Origin: an uncultured Vibrio sp.
GTDB lineage: Bacteria; Pseudomonadota; Gammaproteobacteria; Enterobacterales; Vibrionaceae
Assembly: GCA_947504195.1 (NCBI GenBank)
Contig: CANNGN010000004.1
Coordinates: forward strand, 186,001-250,000
Direction of reading: 5' to 3'
Length of the DNA stretch: 64,000 nucleotides
Of this stretch, positions 1-8,987 are shown one piece after another; position 1 is the stretch's first letter; each line of letters starts with the position of its first letter. A model generated the notes under the pieces. It saw nothing but the letters and a program-made list of their open reading frames with translations. It had not been told where the DNA came from and did not search any database. Position numbers and translations under genes: made by a program.

Positions 1-1571
1 ATGTCATCATTATTGCTGCTAACACGCCAGTTGATACTCAGCGCTTTGTTGGGAAGAAGGTGTATCAAGCCAGTATTTCTGAATGTACAAGTGATCCTAA
101 AGCCTTTTTAAACAAAGCTATCGACAACGCAACGACTCTTGAACAAGGCACGACGGTTGTGCCAATAGAATTCACACCACCATCAGGTAACGGTAAAAAA
201 ATCGTAGCGATCACCGCTTGTCCGACTGGCGTCGCACACACATTCATGGCCGCTCATGCTCTTGAGAAACACGGCAAGCGCCTTGGACACACGATAAAAG
301 TCGAAACTCGCGGTTCAGTAGGTGCCAAGAACCAACTCACTGCCCAAGAAATTGCGGAAGCTGATGTCGTTATCATTGCGGCGGATATTGATGTTCCGCT
401 TAGCCAGTTCGAAGGCAAGCTACTTTACAAAACCAGTACCAGCCTTGCGCTTAAGAAACCAGAGCAAGAAATCAATCAAGCCTTTGCTTCGGCGACAACC
501 TATACCCAACCCGGCAATAACAATAGCCAAACCAAGGCACCTGAAGAGAAAAAAGGAATCTACAAACATCTAATGACCGGGGTGTCGCACATGCTTCCGG
601 TTGTTGTCGCCGGTGGTCTGATTATCGCACTTTCTTTCATATTTGGTATTGAGGCATTTAAAGAAGAAGGGACCTTAGCGGCCGCGCTAATGTCGATAGG
701 AGGAGGCAGCGCATTTGCTCTGATGATCCCGGTTCTTGCTGGTTTTATTGCCTTCTCTATCGCCGATCGCCCAGGTTTAGCACCCGGACTTATTGGTGGA
801 ATGCTCGCAAGCTCAACAGGCTCAGGATTTTTAGGGGGCATTGTCGCGGGTCTTATCGCGGGATACTCGGCAAAATTCATCGTCGACAAAGTGTCACTAC
901 CCCAGTCAATGGAAGCACTTAAGCCAATTTTAATCATACCTTTTTTTGCTAGCTTATTTACTGGCCTAGTCATGATATACGTAATTGGCGGGCCTGTTGC
1001 CAGCATCATGGCTGCAATGACCGACTTCCTAAATAATATGGGCAGTACAAATGCGGTACTTCTTGGCATTGTCCTTGGGGCGATGATGTGTTTCGATCTT
1101 GGTGGCCCAGTCAACAAAGCCGCTTATACGTTCGGTGTTGGTCTACTTGCTTCGCAAACCTATACGCCAATGGCAGCAATCATGGCTGCAGGAATGGTTC
1201 CAGCTCTTGGAATGGGATTGGCAACCTTCCTCGCAAAAAGTAAATTTGAAGCCGGTGAACGAGAAGCGGGTAAAGCCTCTTTTGTCCTTGGTATGTGTTT
1301 TATTTCTGAAGGCGCGATTCCCTTTGCAGCCAAAGACCCAATGCGTGTTATCCCTTCTTGTATGATTGGTGGCGCTCTAACCGGTGCTTTATCTATGCTA
1401 GTCGGAGCACAACTTGTGGCACCCCACGGTGGTTTATTTGTATTGTTGATCCCAGGAGCCATTTCGCCAGTCATCATGTATCTTGTCGCTATCATTGCAG
1501 GTACGGCTGTTACGGGTTTCACCTATGCTTTTCTTAAACAGAATGAGTCATCTACCGAAGCCACCGTTTAA
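1..1571 (+). CDS. fruA: PTS fructose transporter subunit IIBC (FruA), 5' end outside window
   Basis: Inner-membrane permease of the phosphotransferase system that imports fructose as fructose-1-phosphate. The reading frame is open from base 3, so the true start lies upstream; a GTG at 60 is internal. About 523 residues are visible. They hold the end of a first, degenerate IIB domain, a second IIB domain (about 67-155 of the visible part) with the phosphorylated Cys in ACPTGVAHT, and a IIC domain with about ten membrane segments starting near HLMTGVSHMLPVVVAGG. The GGPVNKAAY and FISEGAIPFAAKDP blocks are typical of IIC. It normally follows fruB and fruK, which would be left of the window. A strong terminator follows. 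Identification is secure. Confidence 0.96.
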   Translation, partial: VIIIAANTPVDTQRFVGKKVYQASISECTSDPKAFLNKAIDNATTLEQGTTVVPIEFTPPSGNGKKIVAITACPTGVAHTFMAAHALEKHGKRLGHTIKVETRGSVGAKNQLTAQEIAEADVVIIAADIDVPLSQFEGKLLYKTSTSLALKKPEQEINQAFASATTYTQPGNNNSQTKAPEEKKGIYKHLMTGVSHMLPVVVAGGLIIALSFIFGIEAFKEEGTLAAALMSIGGGSAFALMIPVLAGFIAFSIADRPGLAPGLIGGMLASSTGSGFLGGIVAGLIAGYSAKFIVDKVSLPQSMEALKPILIIPFFASLFTGLVMIYVIGGPVASIMAAMTDFLNNMGSTNAVLLGIVLGAMMCFDLGGPVNKAAYTFGVGLLASQTYTPMAAIMAAGMVPALGMGLATFLAKSKFEAGEREAGKASFVLGMCFISEGAIPFAAKDPMRVIPSCMIGGALTGALSMLVGAQLVAPHGGLFVLLIPGAISPVIMYLVAIIAGTAVTGFTYAFLKQNESSTEATV

Positions 1572-1607
1572 AAAGTTCCTCTAAATGAATAATGCTTAAT
1601 ACCCTCA

Positions 1608-1634
1608 AGCGCTGCACTAGCAGCGCTTTTTTTT
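1608..1634 (+). terminator. Rho-independent terminator of the fru operon
   Basis: Perfect 8-bp stem AGCGCTGC / GCAGCGCT with a 4-base loop, followed by eight T residues. It lies 37 bases after the fruA stop codon. Confidence 0.93.
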
Positions 1635-1787
1635 ATCCTTCAATTTACGACTAAGTTATAGCAACCTTCAATCCAGCTTTGTGTGTATTGAGAATAAGAA
1701 TGCGCGCTCGAAGGTGGGAAATTAACCAGTGCCATCTGGCTATTAATGATAAATTGATGATTATAATTTTTCTAATGGTCTTGTTTG

Positions 1788-2372
1788 ATGAACCTTTCTA
1801 CATTAACCACATACCTACTTGCTGTTTTCTTGTTGAGCGCATGTAGCGAAAACAAAATAGTGATTGAAGTTGGCTCTGTCACCTTAACGTTACCCGGTAA
1901 AATGGTTAGCGATCTACAATCTCAATCGACGATCAATGAACAACTCACCTTGTTATACGAAGCGTTTGAACCTCAGTTAGATCGTAGTGACAACATCGCT
2001 GGCCCAGACGAAAATCAAGATGGTATTCGCGATGACATTGAAGCGTATATCGAAGCATTACAAGTCAAAGATCCCATTAGAACTGTTATTAAACAAAATG
2101 CTCGTAATCTTCAGTCTGTTATGACCAATGACTTTTCTAAAGAAAATAATAAAACACTAGAGCTTGCCTACAATTTAAAACTCAATTCGAGAAAGATAGA
2201 AGCGTGTTATTTTGCAAGAGGCGTTGAGCTAAATGATCTGTCGAATTTAATTAGTTCACTCGAAGCTCTGACAACTGACACTAAATCAAGAGCTTTGCAA
2301 TATTCAACGTTTATTGATCATGTAAATGATGGTGAATTAGAGCACTTCGAAGGCGAGGAATATTGTGAATGA
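1788..2372 (+). CDS. Hypothetical lipoprotein
   Basis: A 194-residue protein with a lipoprotein signal: hydrophobic stretch, then the lipobox LLSAC, with Cys near residue 19. It should be anchored to a membrane in the envelope. The segment GPDENQDGIRDDIEAYI (about 66-82) looks like a thrombospondin type 3/EF-hand-like calcium loop (DxNxDGxxD). The remainder is predicted helical. I do not recognise a family with a known job. ATG at 1788 is preferred over the TTG just before it. It is a lone gene between the fru terminator and a convergent LysR gene. Confidence 0.75.
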   Translation: MNLSTLTTYLLAVFLLSACSENKIVIEVGSVTLTLPGKMVSDLQSQSTINEQLTLLYEAFEPQLDRSDNIAGPDENQDGIRDDIEAYIEALQVKDPIRTVIKQNARNLQSVMTNDFSKENNKTLELAYNLKLNSRKIEACYFARGVELNDLSNLISSLEALTTDTKSRALQYSTFIDHVNDGELEHFEGEEYCE

Positions 2373-2413
2373 GCGTAAGAACTCAAGCTTCATCTTCTCA
2401 ACCACAATATTTT

Positions 2414-3295
2414 TTAAGCTAACACCGTCGGTAAGTGTTGGCTAAGAAAATCCATCAACACTCGAATCTTCTTATTGTGCTGCACATCTCGGTGACACAC
2501 CAAATACACTGGCAATTCCGGCAACTCAAAGTCGAACGTAATCGCTTGCAGACCAGCTTCACTGCACAAACGCTTGTGGCTAGCAATAATCCCCCCATGA
2601 TGACGCGCAAGCTCGAGATGCATTGGCATAAAATCCGTTCGGATTAAAAACTGCTCATTACTTACACTCCACCCCATCACTTGCGCGCCTTTTTCAAATT
2701 GTGGATCTCGATCATAGCCAATAATTCGATGCTGAAAGAGCGTGTCGGCGGTGTTTGGGGTGCCGTTTCTCTCGAGGTAGTCAGCACTCGCATAAAAGCC
2801 TAATGAAATATTGCAAATCCGCCGGCAGACTAAGTCCAATTGAGTCGGCTCAAACATGCGAATCGCGACATCTGCATCACGTTTATCTAAGTTGCTAGCG
2901 TGATTACTCACATCAAGTTCAATCGAAACCTCAGGGTAAGTATCCATAAACAGAGGTAACAATTTAGGTAGATAATATTGTGCAAGCATTTCATTAGCGG
3001 CCAAGCGAACTCGCCCTGTCAATGAAGTTGCTAGCCCAGCCGCTATGCGTTCAAGGCGGTGTGCGCTCATCTGCATTTGTTTACAATCTTCTAGCAGGCG
3101 CTCGCCAAAGGTTGTAAGGATTAACCCTTGAGTACTTCGATCAAAAAGCGATTGCCCAAGCCGATTTTCCATCGCTTGCAGTTGCCGACTCAATGTCGGT
3201 TGAGAGACCGCTAGATGATTCGAGGCTTGGCTTAAACTGCCTGCTTCTGCAATCGCAAGGAAGTATTGCCACCATTGCCAATTATTACTATTCAT
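2414..3295 (-). CDS. LysR family transcriptional regulator
   Basis: 293 residues. The N-terminal winged helix-turn-helix (about 8-65) has the family pattern GSLSQASNHLAVSQPTLSRQLQAMEN, followed by a substrate-binding domain with VRLAANEMLAQYYLPKLLP. It is divergent from the epimerase-like gene at 3405, and the gap holds a palindrome. It therefore probably controls that gene and itself. The inducer is unknown. Confidence 0.92.
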   Translation of the reverse strand: MNSNNWQWWQYFLAIAEAGSLSQASNHLAVSQPTLSRQLQAMENRLGQSLFDRSTQGLILTTFGERLLEDCKQMQMSAHRLERIAAGLATSLTGRVRLAANEMLAQYYLPKLLPLFMDTYPEVSIELDVSNHASNLDKRDADVAIRMFEPTQLDLVCRRICNISLGFYASADYLERNGTPNTADTLFQHRIIGYDRDPQFEKGAQVMGWSVSNEQFLIRTDFMPMHLELARHHGGIIASHKRLCSEAGLQAITFDFELPELPVYLVCHRDVQHNKKIRVLMDFLSQHLPTVLA

Positions 3296-3315
3296 TTTTG
3301 CTATTCACTTTATCT

Positions 3316-3329
3316 ATTCATTTATGAAT
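3316..3329. promoter_or_regulatory. Likely LysR operator (ATTCATTTATGAAT palindrome)
   Basis: A 14-bp inverted repeat ATTCAT-TT-ATGAAT in the 109-bp gap between the LysR gene and the gene at 3405. It contains a T-N11-A spacing typical of LysR boxes. Assignment is by position and symmetry only. Confidence 0.5.
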
Positions 3330-3404
3330 ATCCGATAGTGCAAAACTGACATTCACTATTCTTTACCGAATTGTAGAATATCGTTAGCTAAAGGAGGAAA
3401 CAAG

Positions 3405-4319
3405 ATGAAAACAGCACTAATTTTAGGTATTACCGGAAACTTTGGATCACAAATGGCTTGTTCGTTACGAAACGCAGGCTGGAACATTCGAGTATTGGTA
3501 CGCGAAGCTGTAAAAGCGCCAGCATGGTTAGATACCAATGACATTTGGGTCGGGGATGCAAACAATGAAGCTCTGATCGAGGAAGCAGCCTTGGGAGCAG
3601 AACTTATCGTATACGGTATTCACCCGGCTTATCATCGCTGGGAAACCGAAGCCATGGCGCTATTGGAACCCACCGTTCGAGTCGCAGAGAAACTCACGAG
3701 TCGAATCCTTTTTCCAGGGAACGTGTATAACTTAGCACCTCAAGAGCACTATATTACCGAAGACGTTGTGATGAAGCCCGTATCGGTAAAAGGTGAAATT
3801 CGAGTGAAAATGGAGAACCGACTTTATCAAGCGAGCCAACAGGGTGCAAAAGTATCCATTGTACGCGCGGGTGATTTTATCGGCCCCGACACTAATTTCA
3901 CTTGGATATCGATGATCTTGAGGCAGAAGCGCAATCGCGTAAAAATTAAGTTTCCACATAATGATCGGCATGTGCACTTTTGGTCGTTCTTACCCGACCT
4001 ATGTGACAACACCGCCATGCTTATGTCCTTACCACAATCGTCCTATGAAGTATGGCATGACGACGGACTAAAGCTCTCTCAAAATGACTGGGATAAAGCC
4101 TGTATCGCCAACGGTAAAACCTTGCATGCCGCAAAATTTTCGTGGTGGGCATTTATGCTCATCGCGCCTTTTGTACCCTTAATTAGTGAAGTCATGAAAA
4201 TGCAATACCTTTGGCAGCAACCCGTACTATTGGATGGCAGCAAAATGAGACGAGCACTTGAAGACCAATATAAAGAAACGGCTCTCAGCGACATACTGCC
4301 AATGCTGGTTAATCATTAA
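3405..4319 (+). CDS. NAD(P)-binding Rossmann protein, epimerase/NmrA-like
   Basis: 304 residues with an N-terminal Rossmann nucleotide-binding motif GITGNFGSQMACSLRNAG (about 8-25, GxxGxxG). It then has the general layout of an extended short-chain dehydrogenase/epimerase: a PGNVYN block near 104 and a C-terminal substrate region. No clear YxxxK catalytic pair is seen, so it may be an atypical reductase or a redox-sensing NmrA-like protein. A strong ribosome site AAGGAGG lies at 3391-3397, 7 bases before ATG. It is divergent from a LysR regulator that probably controls it. Substrate unknown. Confidence 0.85.
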   Translation: MKTALILGITGNFGSQMACSLRNAGWNIRVLVREAVKAPAWLDTNDIWVGDANNEALIEEAALGAELIVYGIHPAYHRWETEAMALLEPTVRVAEKLTSRILFPGNVYNLAPQEHYITEDVVMKPVSVKGEIRVKMENRLYQASQQGAKVSIVRAGDFIGPDTNFTWISMILRQKRNRVKIKFPHNDRHVHFWSFLPDLCDNTAMLMSLPQSSYEVWHDDGLKLSQNDWDKACIANGKTLHAAKFSWWAFMLIAPFVPLISEVMKMQYLWQQPVLLDGSKMRRALEDQYKETALSDILPMLVNH

Positions 4320-4327
4320 TAAGTCAC

Positions 4328-4717
4328 CTACTGAATAAACTGGATCAGGTGATTTCGAATAAAGTCGATATCTGCTCGATAGAAATCGCCTAGGGGGATC
4401 TCTGCTGGCTCTAACCAATAGAAAGTTTGTTGCCTTACCTCATCAGTCATATAAGGTTCATTATCTCGGCTTGCGCGTAAGACGACATAATGAATCTCGC
4501 CACCAAAGTCGTTGACGGCTTGATGACTGCCTAGATATTTTAAATCCTTTAGGCCTGTCTCTTCCCAAAGCTCCCTCACTCCCGCTTCAACGCTAGACTC
4601 ACCAGAATCAATCGAGCCCCCGGGGAACTCAAATACCATTCCTTGATTTCGTCTAAAGCGATGTTGAATTAACACTTTCTCTTCTCTTATAACGACGCCT
4701 AAAGCAATATTTTTCAT
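4328..4717 (-). CDS. Nudix hydrolase
   Basis: 129 residues from the ATG at 4717 (protein begins MKNIALGVV); an upstream in-frame start would add 18 residues that do not look like protein. A full Nudix box is present near residues 36-58: G-x5-E-x7-REL-WEETGL, with the metal-binding REUXEE core intact. It hydrolyses a nucleoside diphosphate linked to another moiety; the exact substrate cannot be told. It heads a run of small minus-strand metabolic genes and is convergent with the epimerase-like gene. Confidence 0.9.
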   Translation of the reverse strand: MKNIALGVVIREEKVLIQHRFRRNQGMVFEFPGGSIDSGESSVEAGVRELWEETGLKDLKYLGSHQAVNDFGGEIHYVVLRASRDNEPYMTDEVRQQTFYWLEPAEIPLGDFYRADIDFIRNHLIQFIQ

Positions 4718-4782
4718 AAGTTTACCTGAACAGTTTTCGGGTACTGACCTAAATAATATACCGAGTATCACATGTTTGCTGG

Positions 4783-5235
4783 TTAGGTTGGCTTCAGCAT
4801 GTCTAAATGCAGGATGCCGTCTTCATCGTATGGTTCACTTACAGCCTCAAACCCCAAAGATTCATAAAAACCTTGTAAATAGACTTGAGCACCAATTTTA
4901 ATCCCCAGCTTCGGAAAGGTGTGTTCGGTAAAACGAATCGCTTCGTTCATCAACGGGCGACCTATTTTCAAGTGCCGAAATGGTTGCAACGTCATAACTC
5001 GGCCTATTGATGGTTGGGCATATTTCACGCCAGGATCAACGACTCTCACATACGCAACAAGCTCATCATTCAAAGACACCGCGAGATGCCATGAATCACG
5101 ATCCATTTCATCAGTTTCTTGATATGGACACTGCTGTTCAACCACAAAAACGGATTCTCGTGCTTTAATTATTTCAAAGAACTCCATAACACTTAAGGAA
5201 TCCAGTCTCGACCATTTAAAACTTAACGTCATCAT
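4783..5235 (-). CDS. ElaA-type GNAT N-acetyltransferase
   Basis: 150 residues resembling ElaA, a GNAT-fold acyltransferase of unknown substrate. Family marks are W-x(n)-ARESVFVVEQQCPYQETDEMDRDSWHL (about 8-50, quoted in part), then IGRVMTLQPFRHLKIG, which fits the acetyl-CoA pyrophosphate loop, and the C-terminal FYESLGFEAVSEPYDEDGI. A strong ribosome site AGGAGG lies just before the ATG pair at 5235/5232. It lies 65 bp upstream of the Nudix gene on the same strand and may be co-transcribed with it. Confidence 0.9.
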   Translation of the reverse strand: MMTLSFKWSRLDSLSVMEFFEIIKARESVFVVEQQCPYQETDEMDRDSWHLAVSLNDELVAYVRVVDPGVKYAQPSIGRVMTLQPFRHLKIGRPLMNEAIRFTEHTFPKLGIKIGAQVYLQGFYESLGFEAVSEPYDEDGILHLDMLKPT

Positions 5236-5319
5236 GTTTACCTCCTGAAGAAAATCGGGTCACGATAATACTGCACAATAATTTGAACTGTATTCTGAAT
5301 TAAATGCTAACGGTGGCTA

Positions 5320-5670
5320 CTATTTCATCCCTGCCCCAACCGTGGCGCGTACTGGAATATTTGTTGTGTCAAAAGACTCCAAACAAAATACATTTACCCC
5401 AAAATAATCTGGTGTGACACGCTTACGATGGAAAGGGTAAATACCGCAGACTTTACAAAAGTAATGCTCGGCCGTGTTGGAATGAAACTGATACGTCGTC
5501 AGTGATTCTAAACCCGCGGTGATTCTCATTGCACTTTCGTGAACTTTAATCATGAGCGCGTTCTTTTTAAGACAAATAGTGCAATCACACGTGGTCAGTT
5601 CTGATAAGTCTGTTTCTATTTCAAACTGTACCGCTTGGCAATGACATGAACCTTGAAATGTTTTCATCAT
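5320..5670 (-). CDS. GFA/CENP-V family zinc protein
   Basis: 116 residues of the glutathione-dependent formaldehyde-activating (GFA) fold. The zinc-binding cysteine sets are all visible: GSCHC near 8-12, CDCTIC near 28-33 and CKVCGIYPFHRK near 71-82. Members range from S-hydroxymethyl-glutathione synthases to uncharacterised proteins. At this small size the annotation should stay at family level. Confidence 0.9.
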   Translation of the reverse strand: MMKTFQGSCHCQAVQFEIETDLSELTTCDCTICLKKNALMIKVHESAMRITAGLESLTTYQFHSNTAEHYFCKVCGIYPFHRKRVTPDYFGVNVFCLESFDTTNIPVRATVGAGMK

Positions 5671-5742
5671 ACGACTTCCTTTTCTTATGGTATATAATCT
5701 AACCTCACACGCTGCGCATTTGTCCTCTGTTGTGACATTCCT

Positions 5743-6267
5743 TTATTTCACATTTTTCTCAACAAATCTATCTAACTCAGAAACCGAACGAATCACATAG
5801 AGCTTCTTGGTTATTGAACGTTTTTCTAATGCCTGCAAAAAGTCGTCATTCCAGAATTTTGGGCACATTTTTAATACTTTATAACTTTCCAATGTTCCGC
5901 TAAGTACTGAACTTCCTTCTGGCCATCCCTCTGGTTTGCGAAATATTCCTTTGAAACACCGTTTTGCCACTAACCAATAGGTCACTAAATAGGGTAAATC
6001 TATATAAATTAAAGTGTCGGCTTCGTCCAAACGCTGATGAAACGACTTCAATGAATTTAGTGGCCCAAAACCTTCAATGATCCATTCCTCAGAAGCGAGA
6101 ATGCGTTCATGAGTTTTCTCGTAATCTTCTCGGCTTACTTCGTCACCATTTGGCTGATATAAGATTGAATCTAAAGGATATAATGTTATGCCTGTGGCGA
6201 GTGCCAATTTTTTACTTAACGTTGATTTACCATTTGCTGGTTTCCCGAATACCGCGACTTTTTTCAT
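5743..6267 (-). CDS. P-loop kinase-like ATPase (adenylate-kinase/topology-modulation type)
   Basis: 174 residues from ATG 6267, which has a GGAGGAGTT ribosome site; an earlier in-frame start would place that site inside the gene. The Walker A is GKPANGKST at residues 8-16. The protein resembles small AAA_18/AAA_17 or FlaR-like proteins: early P-loop, then YPLDSILYQPNG and ILASEEWIIEGFGPL blocks. These are nucleoside or shikimate kinase-like folds of mostly unknown substrate. Confidence 0.82.
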   Translation of the reverse strand: MKKVAVFGKPANGKSTLSKKLALATGITLYPLDSILYQPNGDEVSREDYEKTHERILASEEWIIEGFGPLNSLKSFHQRLDEADTLIYIDLPYLVTYWLVAKRCFKGIFRKPEGWPEGSSVLSGTLESYKVLKMCPKFWNDDFLQALEKRSITKKLYVIRSVSELDRFVEKNVK

Positions 6268-6308
6268 GTTAACTCCTCCAATTAGGGTGATTCCCAAGAA
6301 GCAGAGAT

Positions 6309-6334
6309 AAAAAACCCGCCTCTAGGGCGGGTTT
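6309..6334 (-). terminator. Rho-independent terminator, minus strand
   Basis: A 9-bp perfect stem AAACCCGCC / GGCGGGTTT with a 5-base loop. Read on the minus strand it is followed by a run of T, so it ends transcription coming from the right (acetyltransferase at 6578). On the plus strand the trailing T tract is too short. Confidence 0.8.
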
Positions 6335-6577
6335 GATAAAATATTAACGCATCACAAATCCCACCATTCCTATGGAATGATGATAATTCGAGCTGAGTGG
6401 TGCGGTAAGTTTATATTCATAGAATTCATACTGATAGAGGACTCGATTCATGTCAACAAAACATTTATAGAACTTACAATAAACAAAAGAACTACCCCAA
6501 TAAACCTTCAAATGAACCGACACCCAACTAGAATTCTCTATTCAAAAGCGAGAGTATTGCTGCGATCGACTTTCTTA

Positions 6578-7141
6578 TTACGGGAATATAGGCTTTTCTA
6601 ACCATTGCTGTTTGGTGATTTTGTATAAGCAGTGACGCTCTAACGGGTGACCCTTAGTAACTTTTGGGTGATCAAAATTCTGGTTACTATCGACCATTCC
6701 GACCTTGGTCATCACTCGCTGCGATGGTTTATTTTGCAAGGTGGTAAATGCATAAACTTCAGGCGCATTAAGCTCTTCAAAAGCAAATTTCAAAGCCCTT
6801 TTTGCCGCTTCTGGTGCATAACCAAAGCCCCAGAATTCCGAAGACAACCGCCACCCTATTTCAATAAACGGTGCATTTGGTAAACCACTATCAGCGCTTT
6901 GACTATGTAAACCAACAAAGCCGATAAATTGATTAGTAGATTTTAATTCAACCGCCCAAAATCCCCATCCTTGTTCTGCAATGAGGGTTTGAATCATTGT
7001 CGCTTGCTCATCACTCTCGTGACGTGAAAGCGGGGCTAGAAAGTACCGCATAACATTGGTGTCAGAACACAGCTCAGCATATGTCTGATAATCGTCTCTT
7101 TTCCACTGGCGCAGAATAAGTCGCTCGGTTTCCAATGTCAT
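6578..7141 (-). CDS. RimJ/RimL-type GNAT N-acetyltransferase
   Basis: 187 residues. The start MTLETERLILRQWKRDDYQ is typical of Acetyltransf_3. The acetyl-CoA binding region is SSEFWGFGYAPEAAKRALKFAFEELN (about 93-118), followed by TLQNKPSQRVMTKVGM. It should acetylate an amine on a small molecule or protein N terminus. It sits alone with its own downstream terminator. Confidence 0.9.
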   Translation of the reverse strand: MTLETERLILRQWKRDDYQTYAELCSDTNVMRYFLAPLSRHESDEQATMIQTLIAEQGWGFWAVELKSTNQFIGFVGLHSQSADSGLPNAPFIEIGWRLSSEFWGFGYAPEAAKRALKFAFEELNAPEVYAFTTLQNKPSQRVMTKVGMVDSNQNFDHPKVTKGHPLERHCLYKITKQQWLEKPIFP

Positions 7142-7178
7142 GTGTGTTCCTTTTGGTAGTCGATATTTAGCGTATTTG

Positions 7179-7703
7179 TTATATTAAATGCACTTCCGCT
7201 TCACTTAAGTATTCAGAAATCACCTTTAATACGCTTTCATCGGAAAAATACAATCGATGAGTAAAATCAGAGCCTTCAAAATACATAATACCTAACGCCG
7301 GAATGACTAACTTAAACCTCTCATTCTCGCAAGCCCTATAATCTTGTGGTAACAGTGTCTTTTCACGAGCACTGTCAGAAGTGAACTTTCTGTATATAGT
7401 TTTACTTGAATAACGACCTTTATATACGATCAAATAACATTCATATGAATGACTAAGTGAGCATATAAACTTATGTAAACGACGGTTATATTCATTTTGC
7501 ATCGAAGGTGTTACTTCAGTTAGTATCGACATCGCTTCGTCGAAAGATAACCAGTGGTCAAAAACAGATATTGACCTAGTCTTTATATTCGTAAGCTTTC
7601 CTATATCGTACATACGTTCAAGCGCATCATAAATAATTTGATATTGATCTTGTAGTTCGTTCTGAACTTGACGTGGTAGGTTTACAAATCGTCTATTTTT
7701 CAT
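7179..7703 (-). CDS. Hypothetical protein
   Basis: 174 residues, no signal peptide or membrane segment, basic N terminus (MKNRRFVNLPRQVQ). Mixed helix and strand composition with a Tyr/Phe-rich middle. I do not recognise a family. It sits 37 bp upstream of the acetyltransferase gene on the same strand, so the two may be co-transcribed. Its 5' flank (7704-7901) is AT-rich non-coding DNA. Confidence 0.6.
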   Translation of the reverse strand: MKNRRFVNLPRQVQNELQDQYQIIYDALERMYDIGKLTNIKTRSISVFDHWLSFDEAMSILTEVTPSMQNEYNRRLHKFICSLSHSYECYLIVYKGRYSSKTIYRKFTSDSAREKTLLPQDYRACENERFKLVIPALGIMYFEGSDFTHRLYFSDESVLKVISEYLSEAEVHLI

Positions 7704-7901
7704 ACTTGACCAGTTAACAAGTGCCTCTTACAGAGACTAACAGTTGAGACCTATAATTTTGTGATGAGCGAGCAATAGCTGTTTTTTGATTTTACCCAAG
7801 CGTGAGCTACAAAACTGTTAAATACTCAATAATATACTAAAGGAGTTTGAATTGTATGCAAACAAAAGCAGTCACCCTGTACTCATTTGCTGGTCACGAA
7901 T

Positions 7902-8843
7902 TTAACGTGCTTTTTGCGCCAGCCAATTAACGATTGCTTGGTTAGTTTGTTCCGGCTGTTCTTGTTGAATCCAATGACCACAATCTAGGCTGATTACATC
8001 CACATTAGGTACGAACTCTGAAAGATTCTGTGCTTGAGGAATCGAATCTCGCTCTCCATAAATCATCAATGTTGGCTGATGAACGATAGGATTAACGTCC
8101 GCCAATAACCCCCAGTTACGATCGAGATTACGATACCAGTTTATACTGCCAATAAACCCTGTGGATTCGAAAGCCGATACAAAAATTGCTAACTCGCTTT
8201 CGGTCATAACCGGATCACCCAGAGGCGTTGTCGCTTTTGCAAGGTTGATCATCTGCATACCTGGCTCGGGTTCAGAAATTGGCACGTTTTTACGATATAG
8301 ATTACGAAGAAATTGGTGAGTATTCTGATTTAATATTGAATCCGCGACACCCGGCTGTTGGTTAAAATGAACAAAATAGTAATCGCTACCAATTATTTGC
8401 GCCATCAACTCAATCCAAGGAACATCTCCTCGTGCTTGATAAGGCAAACTTAAGTTGATGACCTTATTCACTCGGATCGGGTGCAGCATAGCCAAGCTCC
8501 ATACCACCATCGCTCCCCAATCGTGGCCAACAAATGTGGCATCGTCATACCCGTAATGATCCAATAACGCGATAAGATCGCCGGTCAAATGAGTGACGTC
8601 ATAATCCGTCACGTCCTCTGGCAGCGAGGAATTACCATACCCTCGCTGGTTGGGAACGATGACATGGTAGCCCGCATCAACGAGCGCTGGGATTTGAAAA
8701 CGCCATGAGTAGGCATGTTCGGGCCAACCATGACAAAGCACGATTGGGTTACCTTTATGTTGTAGACCGGCTTCAAACACTTCGAGGGTAATACCATTCA
8801 CAGAAATTAGCGCTGGATTTGGAAAATCGATTAAATTAGACAT
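7902..8843 (-). CDS. Alpha/beta hydrolase, epoxide-hydrolase-like
   Basis: 313 residues. The oxyanion-hole motif is CHGWPEHAYSWRFQ (about 38-51) and the nucleophile elbow is VGHDWGAMV (about 104-112). The nucleophile is Asp, as in epoxide hydrolases and haloalkane dehalogenases rather than Ser esterases. The acid/His end includes LDCGHWIQQEQPE near 289-301. It is divergent from a WYL-type regulator with a perfect palindrome between them, so control by that regulator is likely. Substrate unknown. Confidence 0.92.
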   Translation of the reverse strand: MSNLIDFPNPALISVNGITLEVFEAGLQHKGNPIVLCHGWPEHAYSWRFQIPALVDAGYHVIVPNQRGYGNSSLPEDVTDYDVTHLTGDLIALLDHYGYDDATFVGHDWGAMVVWSLAMLHPIRVNKVINLSLPYQARGDVPWIELMAQIIGSDYYFVHFNQQPGVADSILNQNTHQFLRNLYRKNVPISEPEPGMQMINLAKATTPLGDPVMTESELAIFVSAFESTGFIGSINWYRNLDRNWGLLADVNPIVHQPTLMIYGERDSIPQAQNLSEFVPNVDVISLDCGHWIQQEQPEQTNQAIVNWLAQKAR

Positions 8844-8942
8844 TTCTTGTCTCCTACAGGTACTTTTAATACAAGGATGTAGATATACGGATGACGCAAT
8901 AACGATAAATAGTTACTGACGTCGGAGTCATATTTATATACG

Positions 8943-8971
8943 TTAATAGTGACAAATATTGTCACTATTAA
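8943..8971. promoter_or_regulatory. Perfect palindromic operator between hydrolase and regulator
   Basis: TTAATAGTGACAA at 8943-8955 and its exact complement at 8959-8971, separated by ATA. The 13-bp arms lie 17 bp before the regulator start and about 100 bp before the hydrolase start. The placement fits repressor autoregulation and control of the divergent gene. Confidence 0.72.
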
Positions 8972-8987
8972 TGAGTAAGATTATCCA

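Noticed and set aside
560..1117. 185-codon minus-strand frame inside fruA
   Set aside because: Antisense shadow of the membrane domain coding sequence, with low-complexity translation.
6377..6601. 74-codon plus-strand frame after a hairpin, considered as an attenuator leader or small gene
   Set aside because: No ribosome site, no run of one amino acid, and the hairpin has its T run only on the minus strand.
7704..7901. AACAAGTGCC and GTTAAATAC ends suggesting a worn attC site between two minus-strand genes
   Set aside because: Arms pair over only about six bases, there is no central palindrome and the core shared by the real attC sites is missing.
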